From: Apiosordaria backusii
Taxonomy: Eukaryota; Ascomycota; Sordariomycetes; Sordariales; Lasiosphaeriaceae
Reading direction: 5' to 3'
Length of the DNA stretch: 64,000 nucleotides
Assembly: GCA_030549205.1 (NCBI GenBank)
Contig: JAUKTV010000004.1
Location: forward strand, 2,542,001-2,606,000
Shown: in pieces, positions 45,829-59,160 of the stretch
Position numbering within the stretch: the first letter of the stretch is position 1
Layout: each line of letters starts with the position of its first letter
Made by a program: the position numbers and the translations under genes
Notes under the pieces: generated by a model
Database searches by the model: none
What the model saw: the letters and a program-made list of their open reading frames with translations, nothing else
Told to the model about the DNA's origin: nothing

Positions 45829-48653
45829 TTACTCAACAATATCAGCATCATCCCCCCCATTCCCATTTTGTTTCTTCACCTCCCCATTCTCAACCCCATT
45901 CTCCTCCTCCTTCTTCTTCTTCTCCTCCTCATCCTTAGCAGCCTTCTCCTCCGCCCTCTGCCGCTCCACAACCTCCCACTCCTTCCTCACCTCCTCCCTC
46001 CTCCCCTTTTCCCTCACCGCCTCCACCAAAAAAGCCTCCTCAATCGCCTGCCTCCGTTTAAACACCCTCAGCCACCTCGTCCCCCACCTCTTCACCAGTC
46101 CATTCTGGCTCTCGTCCTCCCCGCCTTGCTCGAGCATCTCATCCTTCGTCCCCTGCGCCCAGGCCCCCAAGCTATCCTCAATAGCCCGGAACAGCTCCCT
46201 CATGTTCTTGACTTCCGCGTCCTTAGTCTCGTCATCCACCATTTCGTCTGGCTGGCTGGACTTGATGACGAGCTGCCGAACACGGCCAGTAACCTTGATG
46301 ACAGTGTTGAACACCAACTCGTAAATATGCGCCAGCGCCAAGGCCTCGCCACGCGTCTTGCCAGCCCGGTCGTTCAGAGCCCAGTTTATCACCGTTAGTG
46401 GGGTCAAAATGGAGTAGTTGAGCAGCTTTTCAACAATGCTCAGGGCAACGCCGGGGTGAACGCTCCAGTACGCCATCACCGCCTCGATGATCTGCGTTCT
46501 GGCAGCGTCAGAAGCAGCGCCGGCGTCAGAGAGACGATCTTTGGTGCGCTCGATAGCCGCCAGAACGTGGGAGAGTGACTTGCTGCCTACGTAGAGCACG
46601 CAAGTGACAAACACGTCTGTGCTGGCTACCAGCGCGTCCAGGTCGCGGTCGATAGCTTGGGATTGGATCCGCTGGATAACGGCGTCAATTTCCTCGTCGG
46701 GAGCCTTGCGCTTGAGGAGCGCGGTGATTTCACGGCCTTCGGCTGCGAAGGGGGTATCTATCCAAGTCTGTCAGATATTGAAGATAAGATAAAGGGGAAA
46801 GGAAAAGGCACTAACCATCGTTGGCAAACTTAAAATCGGGCACATCCTTCTCCTTCTCAGGGCCAATCAACCCCTGATACGGCTCAGGAAGCGTGTTCTT
46901 GATTCTCTGCGCAAAACTCAGTCTGATCTCCTTGTCAATCGCGCCCACAATAAACGCCTTGCGGGGGTGAAGCCCGCTGAGCTCAACATCATCCACCCAC
47001 TCGGTCCACTTCCACGTGAAGCCAAAGTTGGACAAATGATGCGAGAACCAGTCCATGAACCGGTACGACAGCTCCAGATCCATCCGCGGCGCGTTTCTGT
47101 AGAGGTAACGAATAGCACGACCCAAGCTGGGCGCGATGGCAGCAGGGGCCAGCTTGCAGGCTTCCGTGAGGACGGAGTGATAGTAAACCAACTTGTGCTC
47201 AGGGTTAGGTAGAAGGAACAACTGAGTAAAGACCGCGTCGACAGCCACATCCTCAGGCTTCCAGGTAGACTTGGGCTTCTCAATATCCCTCAGCCTATCA
47301 AAAGGCGTCCCTCTCAGAGCAAAAGTCCGTGGCGCAAAGTAGCAGTCCACCTCAATAAGCTGTCTCGCCGTGGCATTGCGGTTGAAATGCAGAACATTAA
47401 TCGTATCCAGCAGCGCATCCCGGATGAGCGACGAAGCCAGGCTGGTAGGAGGGGGCACAGACTCGACCTCCTGCTGCCCATAAACAGAGATATGCACCTC
47501 TGGGAACAGCGGCCTGGGCCCTGTGACAACCGTCTTAGGAATGTTGATAGCAGGCAGCACATGCTTCTTCGCACTAGCCAGCTTAGACGCAATCTCAACC
47601 TCACTAACGGGAAACTGCCACGGTCTTGGCAGGCAAGACAGCGCCCACCCCTGGGTTGCCTCGATCTGCAACTGCGCCTGTAAAAGTGAAATCAAGCTCT
47701 GCGACTGAGTAGGGTTCTCCTCCCCAGGCTCGGGGTGATACGGCTCAATCACCGCCTGCAGTGGATGCGGTTCACTCGCTATGATGGCCGTATTCTCCAG
47801 CAGATCCGCCGCCTTCTGCTGCCACTGCTGCTGCTGCTCCGGCGACCCAGCAGCCATGACATACGGAAGCGTCAAGAGAATGATCTTGACAATCTCTGTG
47901 CCGATCGTCTGTTTCTTGTCAGCCCTATCCCATTATCATCAGCACCCCCATCTTGAATACTCACATCCTCGCTACTAGCAGTCTGCAGTCCCACCGCCCG
48001 TTCAAACAACTCCCCCAACACCCCAAAGACCCCCTCCCCCTCTATCACCCCCTGCAAGCTCCCCACCAGCTTCAAATACAGCTTCACATCCCTCCACTCC
48101 CCCTCCCTCAGCTTCTCCTCAATCAGCCTCGCCGCCTTCTCCAGCAGCATATCCACCACTTCGGGCCTATTGGTGTTGGCCACCATCAGCACCCCCGCGA
48201 GGAAAGGCGTCTTGAGTGGCTGCTCCACGCATAGCTGCAACACCAAGTCCACAAAGTTGCCCCTCAACAAAACATCGTCCTCCCAGTTGTCGGTGAACAA
48301 GTTCGCAATCTGGGAAATCTCGTCGTGCCGCTCGATCATGGGGTTCTCGGCGATGGCGATCAGCTGCTTGCGGATGCGCACGTGGGGGGGCGCGTCGTAG
48401 CGGCGGCGGGAGTTGTTGCCGCGGTAGTGGTGGTCGTCGTCATTGTCGTCTGTGGTTTTGCAAGTGTCATGTTAGTGATGATGATGATAATGGGCGGTGA
48501 TGATGACAAAGGTAGGAGGCAAACTCTCGGTTGATAGAAAAGAAAAGAAAAAGAAAAAGAAAACATACCTCTATAACGACGCTTTTTATTATTATACCCA
48601 CCGCCGCCACCTCCTCTGCCACCTCCTCCTCCTCTCCGATCGTAGTCCGCCAT
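45829..48653 (-). CDS. CBC1: Nuclear cap-binding protein large subunit (CBC1/CBP80)
   Basis: Four exons, 48653-48569, 48449-47965, 47908-46816, 46757-45829, 863 aa. CBP80 with CBP20 binds the m7G cap of nascent RNA polymerase II transcripts and links it to splicing, export and decay. The N-terminus is RGG-like (RRGGGGGRGGGGGGY) with a basic patch (KKRRYR). An MIF4G-type helical domain follows (about residues 45-280: RIRKQLIAIAENPMIERHDE, DNWEDDVLLRGNF, LKTPFLAGVL). Middle and C-terminal helical domains contain DALLDTINVLHFNRNATARQL, YRFMDWFSHHLSNFGFTWKW and a third domain beginning REITALLKRKAPDEEID. The tail is Glu/Lys-rich. Each intron is phase-consistent and joins conserved sequence. Size agrees with fungal CBP80 (about 800-870 aa). 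A 173-codon antisense frame at 45803 is a shadow of the Glu/Lys tail. Confidence 0.95.
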
Positions 48654-50388
48654 TGCGCTTCGCGAAACTGATGATTGCGATGTTCCTGTTGTCGGTCTCC
48701 CCTTCAAATGGTTTATTTATTTTCTTTTTCCCTGAGTTGGCGCAATGATATCTATCTCGTAATTGGACTCAGATCACGAAGGCGCAGTGATCCCGAATCG
48801 CAATTGATGATTGACTTTTGGGCGCAAATTGGATTCTCCAAACTGCTGAGCTCTTCAGATAAATAAAATCAACAGTTGAGAAGGAAGACAGCAGCAAGCA
48901 GGAAAGGCTGACAAGGTTCAACTTGCCTGCCAAGCGCGACGAATTGGCAGCGAAAGCGTGAAATAAGTGGGTCTGAAGATTTTGTGGGGCACAGGGGGAG
49001 CGCTAGCCTGCTGCTGCAGGTGATGCTGGTACCGACCACCACAGTCAACTTTTTGTTGCCTTGGAAATGAGGTTGTTTGCTCTCAGGTAGGCAGGTAGGT
49101 GTAAGTCACGAGCGAAAGTTCACGACATCATTTGTCCATCATTACGCAGCTTCTTTCTCTCTTCGGTCATAAACTAGCTTAGTAGTACAGGACCATGATA
49201 TCTGTACAATGAGCACTTGTGTATCACCCATTTGAGGTTTCTCATACTTGTGTGATGAAGGCTCACTATCAAGTCATCTCACACTCACAACAGAAGCAAT
49301 AAATGGATACATGGTAAGAGTCAATACCTCTTCAACAATCAATTCAAAAAAAAGCCATGCCATGAAAATATTTTAAAACCCGAGAAAAAACTTCACTAAA
49401 AACACAAAAACAATCGCAGTCCAACACAGCGCCCCTTTGGAAGGTCTGCCCTGGACCACTGTGGTAAATTTTTTCCCCATCTCTCCTAGGCAAAACGCCC
49501 ACCCCATCCCATCCAGATGTTCTCCCCGGTATCTTTATAGCCTCCCAAACTCCCCCCGTATGAATCTTCACCCCAAACATGGTTGAACTGGGCTTAATTC
49601 AAAAACTGCTGCCTGCCATCCATCCCAGTATTCTCTTGGGGACCAAAACCCAAGATAGCCAGTGCAGGCCAGCCCACCCGACTCGTTGAACAAAAAAAAC
49701 TCGCTGCTGTGGATATATGACCCAAGAGAATCAATTGATTCCATTCGCTCCAAATCATCATCAATCATTTGCCCTCCTACTAACAGCATCGAAAAGGCGA
49801 CGGTGGGCGTGAGGACGGGGAGGCCGCACAGAAAGCAAAAAACGCAAGTGATTCCAGCGGAGAACAGCGAGAAACCCGCCACAAAAAGGAATAAAAGAAG
49901 CCTTTCTCCAGATATTTGGGGCACGAAATAAAGCAAAAGCCATCTAGGTCATGCAGAAACGGAATCTAAAAAACGTGGCCCGATTGGTGTTTTTTCCCTC
50001 AGCACGGCCCTCCCCTTCCTTTCCTTCCTGCTAGCCACATTGCGCTGTTGTCTTGTTTAAGGACGAGTGCTCGTGGGCATACCAGCCGTCTCAAAGCCCA
50101 CACATCATCGCTATATCCTGCCACTTCTCGACACTACTTTGGGATCGATGGAACCGTCCGGAATCGAGTCTCGTCGTCTCGTTGATCCCATCTACACTCA
50201 TGGCTCCTTGGGGTATCTCATGGCATTTCCTCGTCATAGATCATGAACGGGATGGGCGACCCAAAGCCGCTGTCTCCTTGCTGGGTTGTATATGATACTT
50301 TGCTGTCAAAGTACAGCGCGAAGTGTCCACACGATCAGCTCTCGTGGCCGCGAATCGACACAGAACTTTTCATCTCGTTGGCCAGCTT
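48654..50388. other. Intergenic, CBC1 promoter and GSK-3 3' flank
   Basis: Both neighbours are on the minus strand: CBC1 starts at the left side and GSK-3 ends at the right. T/A-rich runs near 49340-49420 and 49680-49930 fit untranslated sequence. Open frames (longest 122 codons) show no family resemblance. Confidence 0.5.
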
Positions 50389-51791
50389 TCAGTCCAATTT
50401 TGCCATCATCTCCGATTTGGCCATAGGAACGAAGTTGTCGATGTCAAGCCCTTGGGCCGCGAGGATGGACCTCATGTGAGGCGGCACAAGTTTGTGATTG
50501 AGGTGAGGGGCAATCGACAGCTCTGCAAGGCATAACGAAATTAGCAAGCTTGATTAAAATGCTGCGAGTCCGGTGTCAACTTACCATGGCGGGTGAAATC
50601 GAAGAGGGAAGGAAGGTCCTTGAGCTGACCAGTCTGGTGCCTCGAGTCCGGGAAGCGGGTGCTGGGATCCCGGAGATCATCGAAGAAGGGCTGCACCATC
50701 GCATCGATAGCAGACAGGCGCTCGGTGGGGGTGTACTCCAACAACTTGCTAATCAGATCGATCGCGGGCTGGTCGGCCTTTCGGAACACCTTGTTGAAAG
50801 GGTGGGGCTTGATCTGGGGAAACTTGTGCTCCATGTAGTTCGGGTTCATAGTTCGAATTTGCTCGCGTGTGGGCGTCCCCAGGACCTTGATAATTTCAAC
50901 AAGCTGATCGATACCCGATTCACCAGGGAACAGAGGCTGTCCAAGCATCAGTTCAGCCATAACACAGCCAGTCGACCAGACATCTGTTTTATCCTGTTAG
51001 CAAATATACCTTCACCATCGAGCTAGTCGGCTCACCAATCTTGGTTGTGTAGTTGGTGGCACCAAAGATCAATTCAGGCGCGCGGTAATATCTTGAGCAA
51101 ATGTACGACACATTTGGTTCGTTTTCTACCAAAATCTTGGCGCTGCCAAAATCACAGAGTTTCAAGATGCCGGTACTGGGGTCGAGGAGAAGGTTTTGAG
51201 GCTTGATGTCGCGATGGCAGATGCCCTGAGAGTGGATGTATGCGAGAGCCCGGAAGAGCTGATAAATGTAGAGCTTGACCTCGAGGATGGGCATAGTGGT
51301 CTTCATTTTGTTGAAGAACCTGGAAGCCCGGTACACGGTTTCTGGTACAAACTCCTGCACCAAGTTGAGGTAAACCTCATCTTTCTGTCGAGAATGTGAG
51401 CATATGATTCCCTATCATGGCATGGACGGCAACTTACGCGCTCGCCGTTGGAGTAGTAAAAGGCCTTGAGCTGCACAATGTTGGGATGTCTCACGATTCG
51501 CATGATTTGCAGCTCGCGGTTCTAGAGCTTGTTAGCCATGATCGCTTCACCCAACTACAATACGGCACCAACCTTGAATCTTTTGTCCTGCAAGACCCGC
51601 TTGATGGCTGCGTCTTCGTTCGACGGAGACAACTTGGTCTGGAAGACGACGCCAAAGGAACCATTGCCAACAATCTTGCACTGAGTGTACGTAAGATCCC
51701 TTGTTTCGCCCGTGATACCGTCCTGCACCTTCTCGCGGATCACTTCTCCCATCCGCAGATTATTGAACGCTGCGGGACGATTCGACGCCAT
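50389..51791 (-). CDS. gsk-3: Glycogen synthase kinase 3 (GSK-3/shaggy)
   Basis: Five exons, 51791-51573, 51521-51438, 51384-51036, 50983-50585, 50522-50389, 394 aa. A Ser/Thr kinase of the GSK-3 family, which in fungi acts in development, stress and carbohydrate control. Visible residues: glycine loop VGNGSFGVV (41-49), catalytic Lys64 in AAIKR, HRD 158-160 followed by IKPQN, DFG 179-181, the GSK-3-specific activation tyrosine Y195 in [14 protein letters not shown], and the FPQIKPHPF and [12 protein letters not shown] motifs of the C-lobe. The N-terminus ([12 protein letters not shown]) lacks the phosphorylatable serine by which Akt inhibits animal GSK-3, as expected in fungi. Every intron sits in conserved sequence, so the model is secure. 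The upstream flank is unusually long and gene-free. Confidence 0.97.
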
Positions 51792-54700
51792 GGTGGATAT
51801 TTGCAGGTCACGCCGGGGATGTCGTAAAGGTAAGTTGCGTGATATTCGAGTTAAAGGCCGAGATGAATGTCGCCAATACTATGGTTGCTTCCTTGAAGAC
51901 GCGCTAAAGGGGTCTTAGATCACACGCAAGGTTGGGTGGCGCTGAAGCGGTTTTTATTGCACGAAGACGGTAATGTCTAGGGAAGGTGTAAGCGCATTTC
52001 GCGATATGTTATGAAAGGTGACTGGCTGGGCGGCCCAGGTGCTTGGGTGTTGTTGTGATTGAGGGGCAGTGGATGACAGGGACCGGCTTACAAGATGGTT
52101 TGGTCGAAACCTTGAGGGGCATTTGACGCCAGGGATTGGCAGTTACAAGACCAACTTGTTGTGTAAAGCCGCAGTTTTATGACCGGTGATGCCGACTGTT
52201 TGGGAGCGCGGTTTGTGTTTCGACGGAAGGAATCTACCCGTCGATGGAAAGAGGGGAGGGAAATCGGGACCCGATGCAACGGGGGGAATCGCGCAGACAG
52301 GCTTGGGTCTTTGGGACTGAGTAAGGTCTAACTAGGTATTGGAACTGCTTCTGAGGGCTGTTAGGCAGAGCGTTCGAGATCAAAGAACAGCCACGCGATA
52401 CTGGCGGCAGACTGGGCAGAATGACGAGGTAATGGTGATGCCGAGGTGGAGACGAATAAGACGTTGAGGGAAGAGGACGACAACGGGAGAGGGTTATGGG
52501 AAGGTAGGTTGAATCTCAGAGGTCAATCGAAGTGAGGTTTTGGAGGGGCGGGCGCACTAGCTAAGTGAAATGACGGCGGGGAACGACAGGGCACTGCGGT
52601 GGCGACCAAGCACAAGGGTAGCCTAGCGTGTCCTGCTGCAGCGCCCCCGGGCCAGGTCAAGTGGTTCCGAGGGGGACCCAAGACGCAAGGACTCGAAGCT
52701 TTGCGACAGACGTTGGGGAGTGAAGAAACCTGCAACTTTGCATGCCCGAGACAAACGAGACCTCTAAAAAATATTAAAGAAGAAAGAAAACAGGGGGGGC
52801 CCTCTGTTCTAAATTCCCCTAGCTTTTCAACCATCCATCGTATGCAGCTTCTCTCGCACGTCTGGTGAGGTCAGATGGCCAGGGACTTGGCGCGCTGTAC
52901 CATGGACGCAGCCAACCAGAGGAGGCCTAATGAGGGGTTGGGGGCAGGGGAAGCGGCAGGGTTGCAAAGGCAGGTGAGCCTTTTTGGACGTCTCGGTGAA
53001 AGGAGCTCGACGTTGAAAGAAGGTGAAACGGGCAACTAAAGAAAATAAAGTGAAGGTATTTACACTTACAGCGCGCTTGGGTCTGTGTATGCGTGTCTTT
53101 GCAGCGTGCGGATGCGAGGGACCGGTGGTCGGTTGAAGGAATTGGCAACGGAAAGTGGTTACTGTGTTCCGTGGTGAGGGGTTCGCTCCGAGCCGTCGTC
53201 ACTTGTGGCTTTAGCTCAAAAGCTGTGAGGGTTGGCTGGCAGGGCGGTTGCGCGGTGGGTGATATTTATTTGGTCGTCGTGCGGTTGGCCGAATACTTGG
53301 AGACCTTGGTGTCTCGTAGGGCGGTGCAAGCCGCAAGCCGCCAGACCTAGAATGATGGATCTAAAACAGATTTGGCTGAGAGGAATGGGAAGAGAGAGCC
53401 CAGACGCAGGGCAGTGTGGCCTGGGTGGACTGCCAAAGCTGGGATCGAGTAGATAAATAAAATAAAAGGGGGATTGATCCAAATCGATGCAGTTCGGGAA
53501 GGAAGGCAGGATAAAGGTGGTCTGTCTGGTCCTATCTGCTGCTTGGCTGGTAATAACCAAGATGCAATAAAGTAGGGTAAGGTAGCCTGACGCAGGACAC
53601 GCCGTAAGGTGGACGTAAGGGCTGTAGGAAGGTACCGTGTGATGCGAAAAAAAAAAGGAGGGAAAATAGGGTCGAGGTACGGGTCAAAAGCTTTCCCAGG
53701 TGCAGGATGCTGCACAGTAGCCTGAGAATGGAGGCGCTGTGACGTGACCTCTCAGGTGGCAGACAGACCGCAGCGGGCACCGGAAATAGCCTCAGGCACG
53801 CCGGTGACGGGGAGACGTGTTTGGGCAAGGAGGAAGAGGGGTGCTATCGACCGTCCGGGCGTGTGCTCGCCGGCCGAGTCCAGGACGCAAGAGCTTGACG
53901 TTGATTCGAAGCACCGGGATGGTGGAGCTCTTCGTTGTCGTTGTTGTTGAGAGTTTCAGTCTCCGTTGTCCGCTTCTTGTTTCCCAAAAGAACAATTCTT
54001 TGGTTCCCAACACGCAGGCTCGGGACCCAAAACACGCAGTTCTGCAAGTGACGGGAGGTGGTGGTTGGCTTCCAGGTAATAGGTACAGAGTACGATGGGA
54101 GTATGGGTGGTAAGGTAACTGGATGAAAAGACGCCGCGTATTTACCGGAATTTTCGGTTTCTATGCGCTTCAACGGGTCCCAGGTTGGCTGCTTCTGGGT
54201 TGCTTTTATCCAGGAGGAGAGCCACCTTTTAAGATGTTGCTGGCGTGGTTCCAATAGCAAGGGATGGAAAAGGGAGGAGATGGAGGCCGGGAGGCGCCGA
54301 TCAAATCAGAAAAAGTGTAAGCTGGAACAAAATGTGTGAGACACAATGTGATGCGGCCGCTTCTGGCCTTTTGTTCACCAGATCCTGCCAGACTGGGGCC
54401 GTTGCTCATGTGCCCATTTTTGAGACGGGAAGCTGGCGCTAAAGGCACTCGGCAGGCGAAGTTTAAAATAAAATATGAGCTCAAATCACCGAATCAACAC
54501 CACCGTCATCTTGTCTCTAGTGGGCTACTTTTTTGATCCGCCGCCTCGAAAGACAGATTATCTATCTGAGCTGTGAATAAATGCCAGGTCAGACACAGAC
54601 AGAGACAGACACGGACACAAATGGCCCCCCGTAGTGTCCAGATCGGATTCAAGGCGGGGCTTGGCAGTGCTTTGTTCTTTGACAACCACAGTTCATCACG

Positions 54701-55397
54701 AACCCGCTGCCACGGCTGAGGGCCGAGTCGATTGTGTCTGTTGAAGGAGTCTCCGAGATGTGAGACAGAGCGGGAAAGAGACAATATCTTGGTGCATGCA
54801 GCACGCAGGTTGAGCCACTCCCAAGTCCCGTTTGGGCAGCCCGGTTTCCTGGCGCACTGTTACGAGATTTTCTTGGTCATCATGAAGAGGACATAGCGTT
54901 GTAGTGTCATGGTGCCAGCGAGGTGTGTCTGATCTCTCCGGTTAATTTACTGCGTAATTCAAGTGCAGAGCACTCCCGGTATTAGGGGCATCGCCTAAGA
55001 GGGCTGACGGCTTCTCGCAGAAATCCGATGCGTGTAAAGCGAATACTTTATTGCCTCCACCACCAGGCGAGAGGATCAACGTGTCGCTCACTCACTGCTG
55101 GTTGCTGCGTCTCCCTCATGCGAGCAACCTCGTCAGGGAGATTGGGAACCGTCCAAATCAATGACACACCTTCTTAGCCCCCATTCAGCTGCAGCTGTCA
55201 TGGAACAGCATGTTGAGAATATACAGGCGTCCCGAGTGACACGGCACCGGAGTCGAAACGCCGATATGACGGGTGGAGGACTTGCCAATTGGGACTGCTG
55301 CATACGTTGTATGCGGGGCAACATCATGAAGCTCACCACCACCATGGTGGAATGGAGGGGCAGAGGGGGGAGGGGGGCAAAGGAGAGCGCGGGACAC

Positions 55398-55410
55398 CTA
55401 CCTGAGGTAG
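55398..55410. repeat. Palindrome CTACCTGAGGTAG
   Basis: Perfect 13-nt palindrome around a central G, identical to the core of the one at 40189-40203. Confidence 0.85.
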
Positions 55411-58400
55411 TATGCGCCACTCGTGCCTTTGCATCTACTGCCATAGGAAATGTATGTTGGGAACCGTGATTGTATAAACTCCTGATTGCGAAGAAACTCT
55501 TAACAAATCGGTCAGAGAAGGTGTCGAGGCTCTCGTCGACTGACGTCGGCCCGCTGTATAGTCGAAGATCTGGTCCGTGCTTGACTGCCCTGGCTAAGAA
55601 AAGCAGGGGAGGGGAGGGGTTGTCGAAGCTTTCCGTTTCGTGCCCTTACAGAATCCAAACGGTAATTAATACACGATGGTACAGCAACAAGAGTGCTAGG
55701 CTAAGGGCTTCTCGCTCCGAAAGCGCCGTGACAAGACTGGATAATTCAGCGTCAAATATACCGAGATCCAGGTACCGGAGCGCGTTTCTCGTAAAGTACC
55801 CGTAGTCAGGAAAGTATGAGCTGCATGGAGTGCTGTCGACGGCGAGCTCCCACTCATGAAACCCTTGTTCGGTTTGGCAGCAGGCCCTGATTGGGCGGTA
55901 TCGTGAGCCGATATTCACATGCATCCAAGCTCTGAAGGACCCAATCGTTTCGCGTCCACTCCTGCATGGTTATGATGCCTGACGCCGATTTTCATCGCTG
56001 TGTTGTGTCCAGCCGTGTTGCGGTCTCTCTCCGCCGCTGGCGCTCTTCCAATGCGGCCTGCACAGGAGGTGGATCAGCAAAAGCATTTTTGGGTGCAAAC
56101 GAGGTCCCATGACCTGTTGATTCGCGCTAAATCATTTGACTCGACCAGGTAGATCGTGGCTGGCCATCTGTTGGCAGACACCAACTTTTTTTGATCATCT
56201 GCAGAGCAGAAAAAAATAGGGGGGGAACTGGGACGGATAAGACAGTGGCACTGGGACTTGACCCTTTGTTAGCTCCGGCCAGAGTGACAACCGCCGCCTT
56301 TGACATTGGCATCAAGACGCAATTGCCAATCCAGGGGTTCCAGGTTGTTAGTCGCCTGCCACATTCGATTGGGATCTCGGCCTGGTAAGGTACCGCAACG
56401 TTCAGGGACCATCAACCTTTGATCTGAGAGTGTCTGTGATATGTATGTACGCAAGAGGTGCCAGGGTCAAAACCTCCGAGACCTCTTGTGAGATTCTCGG
56501 TGCGGGTCGTGCAACCGGCGGGCACTTCGATCGTGTAGTTTTTCGTGATGTCAGGCACCATTTGTGGCGCGCTTGTTACACGCCCTCGGGTACACCAAAG
56601 CATGGCAAAGAGCTAGTCAGGTCGTCGAGAGAATGACTCCCCTTCTTTGACCTTGAGATGCTGGAACAGCTACATGGTCACCTGACGAAGAGCCAGTTCC
56701 ATCAGCAAAAGTTCAACTTGATATGACTGGACAGCACATTTTGTGACTTTTGCTACCCTGGCCAGCTGGCGGTCCTCGGAACGCCCAAGCGGCTGACTCC
56801 CGAGGCGATGGGTTCGTGAGATAGCGCCCGTCTGTGCCAGCGCTGGGCGTGGGAGAGAGCCCCAAACGGCAGGCCAAGGTTCATCCGCCAGAGGAAAGGT
56901 GACTTGCCAATTATAGCAAGCAGATGTCACCGTTCATCAAGGCTTCGGAATGTCCCGTGCTTGATGGCCCCGTGAGCATCTTTGGGCACATCGAGGACCG
57001 GGCTGTCAAATCCATTGTATGGAAGCGAGCCGTGAGCGAGTCTGAAGCATACAGGCTGAGGCATGTGATTTCAAGCTGCTGTGGTTAATTACAATCTGAC
57101 GGTTGCTGCATGTTCGTCTTGGTGAGGTAGCACGGCGGGCTAGCAACGGTTGGTGGTGTTGTCGGTGAGCAGATCTCCCAGCTCGGCACACCGAGATCGC
57201 ATCATCCTGGCAGGGCGCATGGGCCATCATTGGCCTGAGCCAACCTTGGTGAGGATCATGACGTGGTCTGTGCTTTGCCCTCAAAATCAACGACCACTGA
57301 ATGGACTGTCAAGGCGTGGGACTCGGAGACGGATTTGACGGAGTCATTGTGTATGCCAAGCTTGGAAATATCGATATATGTGGGATGGAGTCATGATGTG
57401 CAATCAGAAGGTGATGGTCACAGTAGCCACTCCGTACCTTCCTAGATTGAGCAGCTGTCTGCGAGATGCTGACTGCAACACATTCACCTGAGCCATGAAT
57501 TGCTTGACCTTGGAAGCTATCCAATAGGAACTGGGTAACTCTCGGGGTCTGCATGCTGCAGCAATCCTCTCACCTGTATTTGTTGGGCCACGGCTTGCCA
57601 TTCTTCTGCATACACCCGGCCACCAATCTGACAGATCATACTGTTACCATCACCTCAACAAGGAACACGGATGCCCGGCCTGTTAGAATCGAGCTCTTGA
57701 ATTTGATTCAATCTAGCGGTTTGTGATTAGATGTTTCAGACCAGCAGCTTGGGCTGACTTGCTGGAACCATTGGGCAGATGTCCGAGTGGAGATGGAACC
57801 AACAACATTGGAAACTGATGTACGCGGTACAGCAAAAGAAAGCTCTTCCAGAATGGCGGGGCAGCTTTCTGTGACTTTTCTCTGCTGTGCAAATATCCAA
57901 AACCACGGTGGGGTAGGGACGGGAAGGCAGCATTCTGGGCACCTCAATGCTTGCCAGGGGTGCCTTGAAATATTTCCGAGCTGACCCACGATTCAATATC
58001 CAAAGGATCAACAACACTGGGAAACCGGTGCCGTAATTCCTATTTCTCAGACGAGTCCTTATCTTTTCCAAGACTCTCTGATTCGCCGTCGGTTGCTTGT
58101 CCAAACCGGTAAACTGCTTCTGAGACCTGCGTACATCCTGGTGGTCCCTTTCTGTCGAGGTGCAGACATCCTGCCGCACCTTTGACTCAGCTGCTCAATG
58201 ATCATCGATAGGTGAGTTGTTGACTTCTCCCCTGATGTCTGTGATATCTGCATCTGTGCGCAAGCACTCGCATGAGCCCAGGTGACCAAATAGAACTTGC
58301 AGATCTAAGTCGCGCCCCTTTGACCGCCTCATCAGTCATCACTTAGGCCGTGATGGAAAGAAGAAAAAACAGAACTTGGGCCGTTCTAACCCTGTCCCAG

Positions 58401-59084
58401 ACTGAGACCGGGTGAGCGTGTTTCTGCCATTGTGCAACCCCAATCACGATGCATGCTGCTGAGCTGCAAGATGACGGCGTTGTAGGTCCCAGACGTCCCG
58501 GTAGTCCTTACGGATGTCACCTAGCTGCAAGGCAAGCCCTGTATGTAGACGTCTGCCTCTCGCGGACTCGGACTTGGACATGGGTATTGTTGCATGCAGT
58601 AAACCAAGTCCTTGACTGATCCATCCTCGGGCGCCTGCGGCGTCAAATCAAGCTGTCTTTCACCATCCCTTCAGCCCGTTGACGCCGTCTTTTCAAGCAT
58701 TTGTCATGATGCTGTCTCAGGGTTTTCTTTGAAGGTTCATTCTACATTCGGCGTTTTGATGCCCGAGAAGGGCCGAGTTATGTGGCTGGTTTCGCCATGT
58801 CTCTTATGTCTTTCTCATGTCTCTGAGCTCGACCCTGGATTGTGACCGGTTTCTTTTTCCTCTCAACATTCTGCTTTGCGAAGGTCATGGGGTCAAGATC
58901 TCGAACTAACAAGAGTTATGATCTTCGGAGACATCAACCACCCCAGCCATTTTCTTGGGAAACGTGCCTCGTTCTCAACCGAACCAAGCTGACTGTTTGG
59001 GCTATTCGACAACCCTCTTTCTAACCCAGAAACCAGTTACACCTGATGCTTTTGTGTTAAGACATCCACGATTGGAGACACCCA

Positions 59085-59160
59085 CTACCATAGACACTTG
59101 CTGCCATAGACATCTCCTGTCATGGACATCTACTGTCAGCCATCTACTGTCATGGACAAC
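59085..59160. repeat. Degenerate minisatellite, about five 14-16 nt units
   Basis: Imperfect head-to-tail copies of a unit like CTGTCATGGACATCTA, with transitions (CCATAGAC / TCATGGAC) and one shortened copy. Seen directly; lies in non-coding sequence. Confidence 0.75.
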
